Below, piece by piece: positions 34,860-42,683 of a DNA stretch of 64,000 bases. The position numbers and the translations under genes are program-made. The notes below the pieces were generated by a model. That model ran no database searches, was not told where the DNA came from, and saw only the letters and a program-made list of their open reading frames with translations. How positions within the stretch are numbered: the first letter of the stretch is position 1; each line of letters opens with the position of its first letter. The DNA is taken from assembly GCA_046046245.1 (NCBI GenBank), contig JBJOKE010000011.1, forward strand, positions 62,001-126,000. The letters are read 5' to 3'. This stretch comes from UBA4615 sp046046245 (GTDB lineage: Bacteria; Pseudomonadota; Gammaproteobacteria; Burkholderiales; Burkholderiaceae_E).

Positions 34860-36434
34860 ATGTCAGCCTCTGCAGTCCAGCCCGCCGCCGTCGCGTCCTC
34901 CCGCCTCGGTGTACCCGGGCTGTCCGAGGCCGTGTCGTCCCTGGCACGCGGGCTCGTCTACGGCCTCGCAGCCGACGCGCAGCCGCTTCGCCTGCCACTG
35001 ATCGCGCAGTCGCTGCGCGCGTCCCTGTCCGTCGGCCGACGCTGCACCCTGCTCGTGCCAGGCGATCCCGCCGTGTTCCTGACGAAGGCCCGACTCGCCG
35101 GCATCGACCTGTCGTGGCACGAGCGCAGCGGCGATCTCGTGCTCGTCCGCCAGCGCACCGACCCGCTGCTGCCGCTGTTCCGCGCCGGCCCGCAGCCGGT
35201 GCTCGAGCAGATCGATCGCCTCGTCGGTGCCGACCGCGACCTCCTGCTGATCGACCAGGCCGACCCGCTGCTCTTCCTGTCCGATCCGGCGCAGGCCGAA
35301 CAGGCCTGCGAAGGACTGCGGCGCTGGGCCGCACGCCGCGACCTCACGGTGCTCGCCTTCTTCACGCCGGGTGTGCGCCCGCAGCGCGAATCGCTGACGC
35401 TTCGTGCGAACGCCGAGGACTTCGCCGGCTGGGCGGCCCTGCGCGAGCACGACGGTGGCGCCATCCTCGACCTGATGCACTGGTTCGCGCAGGGCGGCAG
35501 CGCGGCCCGCGGCAGCCTGCGGCTGCGCGTGCAGGGCGCCGGCGAGCTGGTCGTCGACCTGCCGGCGGGCGCGCCCGCGCGTCCCGCCGACGCCGGCCCG
35601 GCGCAGGTGGCCGTGATGGATTCCGCGGTCGACGATCCGGTCGCCGCCGTCCGCGACGCGAGCTGGTCGGTCGTCTCGACCCATGCCGAGGCCCTGGAGG
35701 CCGCGCGGCCGCTGACGGCAGGTGCGGTCGTGCTGACCTACGCGCCCGACACGCCGTTCCGCGCCCTGTGCCATGCGGCCTGCGCGATCCGCCGGGTGGC
35801 CTCGCCGTGGGTGTCGCTGCTGGTCCGTGAGCGCGGCATGCGCCTCAGGCTCGTGCAGCAGGTCGCTCTCGCGCGCCTCGGCGTCACGGCCGTCGTCCCC
35901 ACCGGCGCCGACGACGCGGACCTCGCGCAGACGATCAACGCGCTCGCCGGCACCGCCTTCCAGAGGACGCTGCCCGACGACGTCGAGGCGACCATCGCGC
36001 AGTCGGGCACGCTGGCCGCGCCGCAGCTGATGGTGACGCGGGCTTTTCGAGACACGGTGGCCGAGGTGCTCGGCACCGCGGGCGCTTCCGAGCTGCCCCA
36101 TGCGCTGCTGCATGTCGCCTGCGACCCGGCGCGCGCCCAGCAGCTGGGCACCTTCGCGCTGCAGCGCAAGATTCGGGACGCCGCCATGACCGTCGACCCG
36201 ACGGGGCTCTGGGTGTTCCTCTTCGGATGCCCTGCGTCGCGTGCGCAGCGGGTGGCCGAGCGCACCTTCGCGCGGTACTACGCGGAAATCGCGTCGAGCA
36301 TCACCGTCGAGGGTACGGTCGGCGGTATCGCCCGCCGGCTGGAGCGCCTCGCGGGGGCCGTCGGACTGCGCGACGGAGACACGGTCCGGATGGCCGCGAG
36401 CGCCACCGAGGCGCACGACGACCCGGTTCGCTGA
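34860..36434 (+). CDS. BcsE-like protein (GIL domain), orphan
   Basis: A 524-residue cytosolic protein that I align by eye with BcsE, the c-di-GMP-binding accessory factor of bacterial cellulose synthesis. The GIL-like stretch is at about 294-390: an IRR, then SLLVRERGMRLRLVQQ, then GTAFQRTLPDDVEATI, matching the order of enterobacterial BcsE. The upstream RxxD motif of BcsE corresponds to R330-L-V-Q333, without Asp. The RxGD motif region reads R436-K-I-R-D440, without Gly. An RDGD does occur near the C-terminus (about 503-506). No bcsA, B, Q, R or G gene is near. The start is uncertain: GTG at 34848 is four codons upstream and in frame; no clear ribosome site supports either. Confidence 0.7.
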   Translation: MSASAVQPAAVASSRLGVPGLSEAVSSLARGLVYGLAADAQPLRLPLIAQSLRASLSVGRRCTLLVPGDPAVFLTKARLAGIDLSWHERSGDLVLVRQRTDPLLPLFRAGPQPVLEQIDRLVGADRDLLLIDQADPLLFLSDPAQAEQACEGLRRWAARRDLTVLAFFTPGVRPQRESLTLRANAEDFAGWAALREHDGGAILDLMHWFAQGGSAARGSLRLRVQGAGELVVDLPAGAPARPADAGPAQVAVMDSAVDDPVAAVRDASWSVVSTHAEALEAARPLTAGAVVLTYAPDTPFRALCHAACAIRRVASPWVSLLVRERGMRLRLVQQVALARLGVTAVVPTGADDADLAQTINALAGTAFQRTLPDDVEATIAQSGTLAAPQLMVTRAFRDTVAEVLGTAGASELPHALLHVACDPARAQQLGTFALQRKIRDAAMTVDPTGLWVFLFGCPASRAQRVAERTFARYYAEIASSITVEGTVGGIARRLERLAGAVGLRDGDTVRMAASATEAHDDPVR

Positions 36435-36668
36435 ACGCGCGATGAGGTCGCGCACCGCCGGGCCCGGGGCCGGGCAGGGCGCGCGGACCGACGGAACCGG
36501 CCGTTGGCTGCCCCGATCCGCCGGCCGCGACCCGGCACAACGCCCCACGCTGGACCGGCGCGACGGAGAATCGTCGACGCGCCTGTCGATCGTCCGGGGA
36601 TCCGAACCGTTTTCGTGCATCGGGCGCACCGTCGTGACAACCGAATCCCGGGGTCATGCGTTCAGAGG

Positions 36669-36959
36669 ATGTCCGAACCCCGAAGGGCGTCCGCGCCCGC
36701 CACGATGTTCTACGGTCCTTTCGATTATCCCGGTCGCCGCGCCGACGGTCCCTGGCACGAAGACGAAACAGTTGCGCTGCTCCGCGCCTGGCGTCTCGGC
36801 GACTCGCTCGACGAACTGAGCGAACGTCATCATCGTCCGATCGAGGCGATCCTGTCCCATCTGCGGATCCGCGGCGCCCTCGATACGCGCCCCGCCCCGG
36901 CGCGTCCGGCCGGCTTCACGATGGGCGGACTGGCAATGCCGCAACTGTCCCGCGGCTGA
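36669..36959 (+). CDS. Small Myb/GcrA-like helix-turn-helix protein
   Basis: A predicted 96-residue protein (84 if the ATG at 36705 is used). The middle reads WHEDETVALLRAWRLGDSLD, then ELSERHHRPIEAILSHLRIRGAL. That is the pattern Trp-acidic, Leu-rich helix, Leu-x2-Leu/Ile-x-E, and Arg-x2-Ala-Ile-x2-x-Leu of Myb/GcrA-type DNA-binding helices. The rest is Pro/Gly-rich and probably disordered. It follows the BcsE-like gene by 234 bases without an obvious promoter. The function is unknown; a small DNA-binding regulator is the natural guess. Confidence 0.5.
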   Translation: MSEPRRASAPATMFYGPFDYPGRRADGPWHEDETVALLRAWRLGDSLDELSERHHRPIEAILSHLRIRGALDTRPAPARPAGFTMGGLAMPQLSRG

Positions 36960-37176
36960 GCGACGCGGCCCCGTCGGTCCCGTTCGGAGCCGACGCCGCT
37001 CGACACTGCATCTCGCCCCGGGGACGCGTCGCCCCGGATGACCGAAGCAGGGGGGCTCCCGACAGCGCAGCCCATCGGCGGATACTGTCCGTATCGAGCG
37101 CAGGGGCAGCGTGCTCCACCCTCCGACCTGCTTATTAAATTTGACATAAGACACATTACGCGACAAACAGGCTCCG

Positions 37177-37233
37177 GCCGGGATCAGGCCCGGTCGAGCC
37201 TCTGTGCGCGTGCCGGGTCTGCCTGATCCGGGC
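37177..37233. promoter_or_regulatory. Long inverted repeat upstream of the island promoter
   Basis: Arms GCCGGGATCAGGC (37177-37189) and GCCTGATCCGGGC (37221-37233) pair at 12 of 13 positions around a 31-base loop. It lies 55 bases upstream of the promoter -35. It may end upstream transcription or be a spaced operator pair. Confidence 0.5.
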
Positions 37234-37275
37234 CTCCACGGCCAGCCCCGGACACGCGGCGGACCGCGCAATGAG

Positions 37276-37287
37276 TGAAACGTTTCA
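37276..37287. promoter_or_regulatory. LacI-family operator, perfect 12-bp palindrome
   Basis: TGAAACGTTTCA is perfectly symmetric around the central CG that LacI/GalR-family proteins recognise. It directly abuts the -35 box (37288), where bound repressor would block RNA polymerase. A LacI-family gene is encoded in the same island at 41583. A related site is at 39360. Confidence 0.75.
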
Positions 37288-37317
37288 TTGACACCCCTCC
37301 GGCAAGCTGCCTACTCT
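37288..37317 (+). promoter_or_regulatory. Sigma-70-type promoter of the catabolic island
   Basis: Consensus TTGACA at 37288-37293 and TACTCT at 37312-37317 are separated by 18 bases. Transcription would begin near 37324, about 48 bases before the enoyl-CoA hydratase ATG. Confidence 0.65.
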
Positions 37318-37371
37318 CGGTCGCGACAGTGAAGCGTGCAGTCGATCGAGGCGCACTTCGAGACGAGGCCC

Positions 37372-38160
37372 ATGGACTACGAGACGCTGCTCTGCTCCCG
37401 TGACGACGCCGGATGCCTGACGGTCACGCTGAACCGCGCCGATGCCCGCAACGCGATCAACACGAAGTCCGGCGAGGAGCTTCGTGCGATCTTCGGGCCG
37501 CTTCGCTTCGAGCCCGGCGACCTGCGATGCGTGATCCTCACCGGCAGCGGTGACAAGGCGTTCTGCGCGGGCGGCGATCTCAAGGAACGCAAGGGCATGA
37601 CCGATGCCGCGTGGCGCCGTCAGCACGCGATCTTCGAGGAAGCCTTCTACGCGGTCATGGAGTGCCCGGTGCCGGTGATCGCGGCGGTCAACGGCGCAGC
37701 CTATGCCGGCGGGTGCGAGCTCGCGCTGGCCTGCGACTTCATCTACGCGTCCTCCGAGGCGAGGTTCGCGCTGACCGAAGCCAGCCTCGGGATCATTCCC
37801 GGTTGCGGCGGCACGCAGAACCTGCCGCGGGCGGTCGGGGAGCGTCGCGCCAAGGAGCTGATCCTGAGCGCCCGCCCGTTCACCGCGCGCGAGGCCTGCG
37901 AGTGGGGCATGGTCAACGAGGTGTGCGCGCCCGATGCGCTGATGCCCACGGTCAGGGCGGTGGCCCGCCGCATCTGCGCGAACGCGCCCATCTCCGTGTC
38001 CCAGGCCAAGAAGGCCATCCAGTCGGGCCTGCAGGTCGACCGACGGACCGGCCTGGCGATCGAGGTGCTCGCCTACGAGCGGACCGTCGGCACGGAAGAC
38101 CGCATCGAGGGCGTGCTCGCCTACAACGAGAAGCGCCCACCGAACTTCCGCGGCCGCTGA
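37372..38160 (+). CDS. Enoyl-CoA hydratase (methylglutaconyl-CoA hydratase-like candidate)
   Basis: A 262-residue crotonase-fold hydratase. The oxyanion segments are GDKAFCAGGDLKERKGM and NGAAYAGGCELALACDF. The catalytic-base region ALTEASLGIIPGCGGTQNLPR carries Glu in the second acidic position. The CGG(D)LKER and PGCGGTQNLPR blocks resemble the AUH/methylglutaconyl-CoA hydratase branch. The ATG at 37372 has a GAGG ribosome site; an in-frame GTG at 37336 is less likely. First gene of the island after the LacI operator. It would hydrate the unsaturated product of the acyl-CoA dehydrogenase encoded three genes later, giving the HMG-CoA-type substrate of the lyase (inference). Confidence 0.88.
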   Translation: MDYETLLCSRDDAGCLTVTLNRADARNAINTKSGEELRAIFGPLRFEPGDLRCVILTGSGDKAFCAGGDLKERKGMTDAAWRRQHAIFEEAFYAVMECPVPVIAAVNGAAYAGGCELALACDFIYASSEARFALTEASLGIIPGCGGTQNLPRAVGERRAKELILSARPFTAREACEWGMVNEVCAPDALMPTVRAVARRICANAPISVSQAKKAIQSGLQVDRRTGLAIEVLAYERTVGTEDRIEGVLAYNEKRPPNFRGR

Positions 38161-38198
38161 TCGGCGCCCCGCTCCGATTCCGAGTCCCGGACCCCGCC

Positions 38199-39362
38199 AT
38201 GACGACCTCCGCTCCCCTGAACGGCCTGAACGTCGTCGAGATCGGCCACACCGTCGCCGCGCCCTATGCCGGGATGGTGCTGGCCGAACTGGGCGCGAAC
38301 GTCATCAAGGTCGAGGGCGCGGGGGGCGACTACTCGCGCGACATGCCCCCCTTCCGGGAAGGCCAGGTCTCGGCGGTCTACCAGTCGCTGAATCGGGGCA
38401 AGCGCAGCGTCGTCGTCGACCTGAAGGATCCGGCCGATGCCGAGAGCCTCAGGGCGCTGATCCTCGCGGAGGCCGACGTGCTGATCCACAACCTCAAGTT
38501 CGGAGCCGTGGAGCGGCTTGGTCTGGGATCGGATGCGCTGCTCGCGCGAAAGCCGTCGCTCGTCTACTGCAACATCGGCGCCTTCGGCCACACGGGCCCG
38601 TTGAAGCGACGCCCGGGCTACGACCCGCTGATGCAGGCGTATGCGGGCATCATGAGCCTCATGGGCGAAGCCGGACGCCCGCCGGTGCGGGTCGGCGTGT
38701 CGATCACCGACATGGCGTCGGGCCTGTGGGCTGCGATCGGCATCCTCGCCGCCTGCCGGGAGCGACAGCTCACCGGCGTCGGGGGCGTGGTCGACACCTC
38801 CCTGTACGAGACGGCGCTCGGCTGGCTGTGCGTGCAGTTCGCGTCGTTCGACGCGTCCGGTGTCGTCCCGAAGAAGGAAGGCTCCGGCGTCGCGATGATG
38901 GTGCCCTACCAGGCCTTCGAGTGCGCGGACGCGTTCCTGATGGTCGCCGCGGGAAACGACAACAACTTCCGGCGGCTGTGCCGCGCGCTCGAGCGGACGG
39001 ACCTCGCCGAGGACGTCCGTTTCGTGACCAACAAGGTGCGGGTCGAGCATCGCGCCGAACTCATCGCCATCCTCGAACCCATCTTCCGGCAGCGCAGGAC
39101 CTCGGACTGGCAGTCGGTCCTCGAGGCGGCCGACGTGCCCTGCAGCCCGATCAACAGCGTCGACCAGGTGGTGGACGATCCGCAGGCGCGCGCGCTGGGG
39201 ATGATCCAGGACTCGCCCGACGGCGGCGGCCGCTTGCTCGGCCTGCCGCTCTCGTTCGACACCGTCCGTCACGCGTTCGACCGGGCCCCGCCGAGGCTCG
39301 GCGAGCACACCGAGGAAGTGCTCGGGCGGTATCGGCGAACGGCGCCCTCTGGCCCGCAATGA
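38199..39362 (+). CDS. CaiB/BaiF (class III) CoA-transferase
   Basis: A 387-residue family III CoA-transferase. It starts LNGLNVVEIGHTVAAPYAGM and contains SLNRGKRSVVVDLKDPAD, GYDPLMQAYAGIMSLMGEAG and the likely catalytic Asp in SITDMASGLW. The family includes enzymes that activate dicarboxylic acids such as glutarate and HMG with succinyl-CoA. Between a hydratase and an HMG-CoA lyase gene it most likely loads CoA onto a diacid. A second operator-like sequence overlaps its stop codon. Confidence 0.92.
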   Translation: MTTSAPLNGLNVVEIGHTVAAPYAGMVLAELGANVIKVEGAGGDYSRDMPPFREGQVSAVYQSLNRGKRSVVVDLKDPADAESLRALILAEADVLIHNLKFGAVERLGLGSDALLARKPSLVYCNIGAFGHTGPLKRRPGYDPLMQAYAGIMSLMGEAGRPPVRVGVSITDMASGLWAAIGILAACRERQLTGVGGVVDTSLYETALGWLCVQFASFDASGVVPKKEGSGVAMMVPYQAFECADAFLMVAAGNDNNFRRLCRALERTDLAEDVRFVTNKVRVEHRAELIAILEPIFRQRRTSDWQSVLEAADVPCSPINSVDQVVDDPQARALGMIQDSPDGGGRLLGLPLSFDTVRHAFDRAPPRLGEHTEEVLGRYRRTAPSGPQ

Positions 39363-39371
39363 AACGTTATA
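39360..39371. promoter_or_regulatory. Second, partial LacI-type operator
   Basis: TGAAACGTTATA matches 9 of 12 positions of the perfect operator at 37276-37287, including the TGAAACGTT half. It spans the CoA-transferase stop and the 43-base gap before the HMG-CoA lyase gene. Repression through looping or an internal control point is possible. Confidence 0.45.
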
Positions 39372-39405
39372 TGGATTCGGGCTGCATCTCCGGAAGGAAC
39401 CCTCG

Positions 39406-40341
39406 ATGACCGATCGCATCACGCTGCGCGAAGTGGGCCTGCGCGACGGCCTCCAGATCGTCAGGACGATCGTGCCGACGGCACGCAAGATCGAGTGGAT
39501 CCGCGAAGAACATGCGGCGGGCGTGCGCGAGATCGAGGTGTGCTCGTTCGTGCCGGCGCGGCTGATCCCCCAGTTCGCCGACGCAGCGGAGGTGGTCGCG
39601 GCAGCGCTCGACACGCCCGGCCTCACCGTGTCGGCGCTCGTGCCGAACCTCAAGGGCGCGCAGCGAGGCGCCGAATCGGGCGTGCACAAGCTCAACGTCG
39701 TGATGTCGGTGAGCGAGTCGCACAACCTCGCGAACGTGCGCCGCACCGTGCGCGAGTCGCTCGAGGACTTCCGTGCGATCGTCGCGATGGCGAGGGCCCT
39801 GCCCGCGCAGCGCAGGCCGAAGATCAGCGGCGGACTGTCCACCTCGTTCGGCTGCACGATCGAAGGGACGGTCCCGGAGGACCGGGTCGTCGAACTCGCC
39901 GTGCTGCTGGCCGAGGCCGGCGCCGACGAGATCGTGGTCGCCGACACCGTCGGCTACGCCGGTCCGGCGGCCGTGGAGCGCGTGTTCCGCCGCGTGCTCG
40001 CGGCCCTCCCTTCCCTGCCGGTCATCGCGCACTTCCACGACACGCGCGGGCTCGGGCTCGCCAACGCGGCCGCGGCGCTGACCGCGGGGGTCAGGCACTT
40101 CGATGCGACGCTGGCCGGGCTGGGCGGTTGTCCCCACGCACCGGGCGCGACCGGCAATGTCGTCATGGAGGATCTGGCGTTCCTCTGCGCGACGATGGGC
40201 TTCGAGACCGGTGTCGACATACCGGCGCTGGTCCGGGTCCGCAGGATCCTGGCCGAGACCCTTCCGGACGAGCGACTCGCCGGGGCGATCGCGCTCGCGG
40301 GGCTTCCCCGCGAGGCCGCCGCGGCGTCCGCGGCCCGGTGA
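39406..40341 (+). CDS. Hydroxymethylglutaryl-CoA lyase
   Basis: A 311-residue TIM-barrel lyase that splits HMG-CoA (or a homologue) into acetyl-CoA and acetoacetate. The N-terminal LREVGLRDGLQ carries the metal-binding Asp and Arg. The signature GLGGCPHAPGATGN holds the catalytic Cys, and HFHDTRGLGLAN supplies metal-binding His residues. A GGAAGGAA ribosome site precedes the ATG. The acyl-CoA dehydrogenase gene starts 34 bases downstream. Together with the hydratase and CoA-transferase it completes a route for a 3-methylglutarate-like diacid. Confidence 0.94.
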   Translation: MTDRITLREVGLRDGLQIVRTIVPTARKIEWIREEHAAGVREIEVCSFVPARLIPQFADAAEVVAAALDTPGLTVSALVPNLKGAQRGAESGVHKLNVVMSVSESHNLANVRRTVRESLEDFRAIVAMARALPAQRRPKISGGLSTSFGCTIEGTVPEDRVVELAVLLAEAGADEIVVADTVGYAGPAAVERVFRRVLAALPSLPVIAHFHDTRGLGLANAAAALTAGVRHFDATLAGLGGCPHAPGATGNVVMEDLAFLCATMGFETGVDIPALVRVRRILAETLPDERLAGAIALAGLPREAAAASAAR

Positions 40342-40375
40342 CCGGCCTCCCTCCCCTTCGCACGAGACACGACCC

Positions 40376-41569
40376 ATGGATCCGATGGACAGCGAACGCC
40401 CGGCCCTGGTGATGGACCTCGACCTCGACTACCCCGAGCTGCGGGACGCGGTGCGTCGACTCTGCGCGGACTATCCGAGCGCGTACTGGCGCGGACTCGA
40501 GAAGACACAGAGCTATCCCACCGAGTTCATCAGGGCCCTGACCGAGGCCGGATTCCTCGCGGCGCTGATCCCGACCGAGTACGGCGGATCGGGGCTCGGC
40601 CTGCGCGCGGCGGCGGTGATCCTCGAGGAGATCAACGCGTCCGGCTGCGTCGCCAGCCAGGGGCATGCCCAGATGTACATCATGGGCACGCTGCTTCGGC
40701 ACGGCAGCGAGGCCCAGAAGCGCAAGTACCTGCCGAGGATCGCCAGCGGAGAACTGCGGCTGCAGGCCTTCGGCGTCACCGAGCCGACGAGCGGCTCCGA
40801 CACGACGAGCCTGAAGACACGCGCGGTGCGGCGCGGCGACGTCTACGAGGTCAGCGGCCAGAAGGTCTGGACCTCGCGTGCGCTGCACTCGGACCTGATG
40901 CTCCTGCTGGCCCGAACGACGCCGCTCGCCGAGGTCGCGAAGAAGACGGACGGCCTGTCGGTCTTCCTGGTCGACATCCGCGAGAGCCTCGGCAAGGGCA
41001 TGGAGATCCGTCCGATCGAGGCGATGATCAATCACGGTGCCACCGAAGTGTTCATCGATCGGCTCCTGGTGCCCGCGGAGAACCTGATCGGCGAGGAAGG
41101 AAAGGGGTTCCGGTACATCCTCGACGGCCTGAACGCCGAGCGCATCCTCGTCGGCACCGAAGCCGTCGGCGACGGACGCTGGTGTCTGGAGCGCGCCGTC
41201 TCCTACGCGAAGGAGCGCCAGGTCTTCGGGCGCAGCATCGGAAAGAACCAGGGGGTGCAGTTCCCGCTCGCCCGGTGCCACATCGACCTGCAGGTCGCCG
41301 ACGTGATGTGCCGCCGCGCCGCGGCGCTCTTCGAGGCAGGGCGCGACTGCGGCGCCGACGCGAACATCGCCAAGCTGCTGGCCTCGGAAGCCGCGTTCCA
41401 GGCGGCGGACCAGGCGATGCAGACGCTCGGCGGCTTCTCGTACGCGACGGAGTACGACGTCGAACGAAAGTGGCGGGAATGCCGGATCTACCAGATCGCG
41501 CCGATCTCGACCAACATGATCCTCGCCTACATCGGGCAGCACGTGCTCGGGCTCGACCGCTCGTTCTGA
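40376..41569 (+). CDS. Acyl-CoA dehydrogenase with an unusual active-site Glu position
   Basis: A 397-residue acyl-CoA dehydrogenase with normal FAD signatures (LQAFGVTEPTSGSDTTSLKT, SGQKVWTSRALHSDL). Near the C-terminus the segment that normally reads GTxEI is ISTNM, so Asn stands where MCAD-type enzymes have the catalytic Glu. A Glu is present in helix G (LNAERIL), the position used as base by isovaleryl-CoA dehydrogenase. This suggests a branched-chain-type enzyme rather than an inactive one. In the island it would oxidise a methyl-branched dicarboxyl-CoA to its enoyl form (inference). Confidence 0.88.
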   Translation: MDPMDSERPALVMDLDLDYPELRDAVRRLCADYPSAYWRGLEKTQSYPTEFIRALTEAGFLAALIPTEYGGSGLGLRAAAVILEEINASGCVASQGHAQMYIMGTLLRHGSEAQKRKYLPRIASGELRLQAFGVTEPTSGSDTTSLKTRAVRRGDVYEVSGQKVWTSRALHSDLMLLLARTTPLAEVAKKTDGLSVFLVDIRESLGKGMEIRPIEAMINHGATEVFIDRLLVPAENLIGEEGKGFRYILDGLNAERILVGTEAVGDGRWCLERAVSYAKERQVFGRSIGKNQGVQFPLARCHIDLQVADVMCRRAAALFEAGRDCGADANIAKLLASEAAFQAADQAMQTLGGFSYATEYDVERKWRECRIYQIAPISTNMILAYIGQHVLGLDRSF

Positions 41570-41582
41570 CGCCACACCGACC

Positions 41583-42635
41583 ATGAGCGACCGCATGCGC
41601 TCCCCGAAGCCGGCCTCGCCGGACCGGGGGCGACGCGTCACCATCCGGGAGGTCGCCGCCCTGGCCGACGTGTCGCTGGGTACGGCCTCTCGCGTGATCA
41701 ACAAGGTCGCGAACGTCTCGCCCGAGATCCGCGAGAAGGTGGAGGTGGCGATCCGGACGCTGGGCTACACGCCCGACGTCGTGGCGCAGAGCATGCGCAA
41801 CGGCGAGTCCAAGACCGTCGGCATCCTCGTGCGCAACATCACGTCGCCCGTGCTGGCCGGTTTCGTGCGCAGCGCCCAGGAGGTGCTGAACGCCGAGGAC
41901 TACACCGTGCTGCTCGCCTGCTTCGAGGAGAGCCGCGAACGCGAGATCAGCTTCCTGCGCACGGCGGCGAGCCGGCGCATCGATGGGCTGATCATGACCA
42001 CGACCTCGGAGATCGACGCGGACCTGCTGGCGACCCGCGCGGCGGTGGACATTCCGACGGTGCTCTTCGACCGCGAGGTCCCTGAGACCGACGATGCCCT
42101 GCTGATCGCGCACGAGCAGGGCGTGATGCAGGCGCTCGCGCACCTGTTCGCGCTGGGCCACCGACACATCGCCTTCCTGACCGGCAGCGAATCGGTCTAT
42201 CCGGCGCGTGCCCGGCTTCGCGGCTATCGCCGGTTCTTCGAGGAAAAGGGGCTGCCCGTCGATGGGCGTCTCGTGAAGTCGAGCAGCTTCGCCGAGGAGG
42301 GAACCTTCATCGAGACGTCGACCCTGCTCGGACTCGCGCAGCCGCCGACGGCGATCGTGCTCGGCGGCATCTCGATGCTCGCGGGCGCGATGCGTGCGAT
42401 CGCCGCCCGGGGCTTGAGGGTGCCGCAGGACGTCTCGCTCGTGGGCAGCGGCGACTCCGAGCTCGCGCTGCTCGCGAGCCCCCCGATCTCGGTGGTCCGC
42501 TGGAACCTCGCGAGCATCGGAAGCGCCTGCGCGCTGCTGCTGCTCGATCGCCTGAAGGGCCGCGCGCCGCAGGAGCCGCGTCGGATCGTGGTGCCGACCG
42601 AGTTCGTCATCCGAGGCTCGTGCGCGGCGCGCTGA
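41583..42635 (+). CDS. LacI-family transcriptional regulator
   Basis: A 350-residue LacI/GalR regulator. The HTH and hinge are clear: VTIREVAALADVSLGTASRV, then INKVANVSPEIREKVEVAIR and LGYTPDVVAQSMRNGE. The rest is a periplasmic-binding-protein-like effector domain (GILVRNITSPVLAGFVRSAQ, then DGLIMTTTSEID and VPTEFVIRGSC). Its gene starts 13 bases after the acyl-CoA dehydrogenase stop, inside the operon, so it is likely autoregulated. The obvious target is the perfect TGAAACGTTTCA operator at the island promoter. The effector is unknown; an organic acid or its CoA ester is likely. Confidence 0.94.
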   Translation: MSDRMRSPKPASPDRGRRVTIREVAALADVSLGTASRVINKVANVSPEIREKVEVAIRTLGYTPDVVAQSMRNGESKTVGILVRNITSPVLAGFVRSAQEVLNAEDYTVLLACFEESREREISFLRTAASRRIDGLIMTTTSEIDADLLATRAAVDIPTVLFDREVPETDDALLIAHEQGVMQALAHLFALGHRHIAFLTGSESVYPARARLRGYRRFFEEKGLPVDGRLVKSSSFAEEGTFIETSTLLGLAQPPTAIVLGGISMLAGAMRAIAARGLRVPQDVSLVGSGDSELALLASPPISVVRWNLASIGSACALLLLDRLKGRAPQEPRRIVVPTEFVIRGSCAAR

Positions 42636-42683
42636 CGGCGACCGCGCGCATCGACATCCCCCCACACCGAGGATCTCCGACCC

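Larger units (their letters stand above)
36960..37371. other. 412-bp intergenic region upstream of the LacI-controlled island
   Basis: No gene is seen. A short AT-rich patch at about 37129-37170 (CTTATTAAATTTGACATAAG) stands out in a 70% GC window. A long stem-loop follows at 37177-37233, then a LacI-type operator (37276-37287) and a promoter (37288-37317). A GAGG sequence just before the ATG at 37372 serves as ribosome site. The regulatory inputs of the whole island appear to be concentrated here. Confidence 0.7.

Noticed and set aside
37129..37170. Sigma-70 promoter at the TTGACA at 37141
   Set aside because: No acceptable -10 box at 16-18 bases; the promoter at 37288 is much better placed and overlaps the operator.
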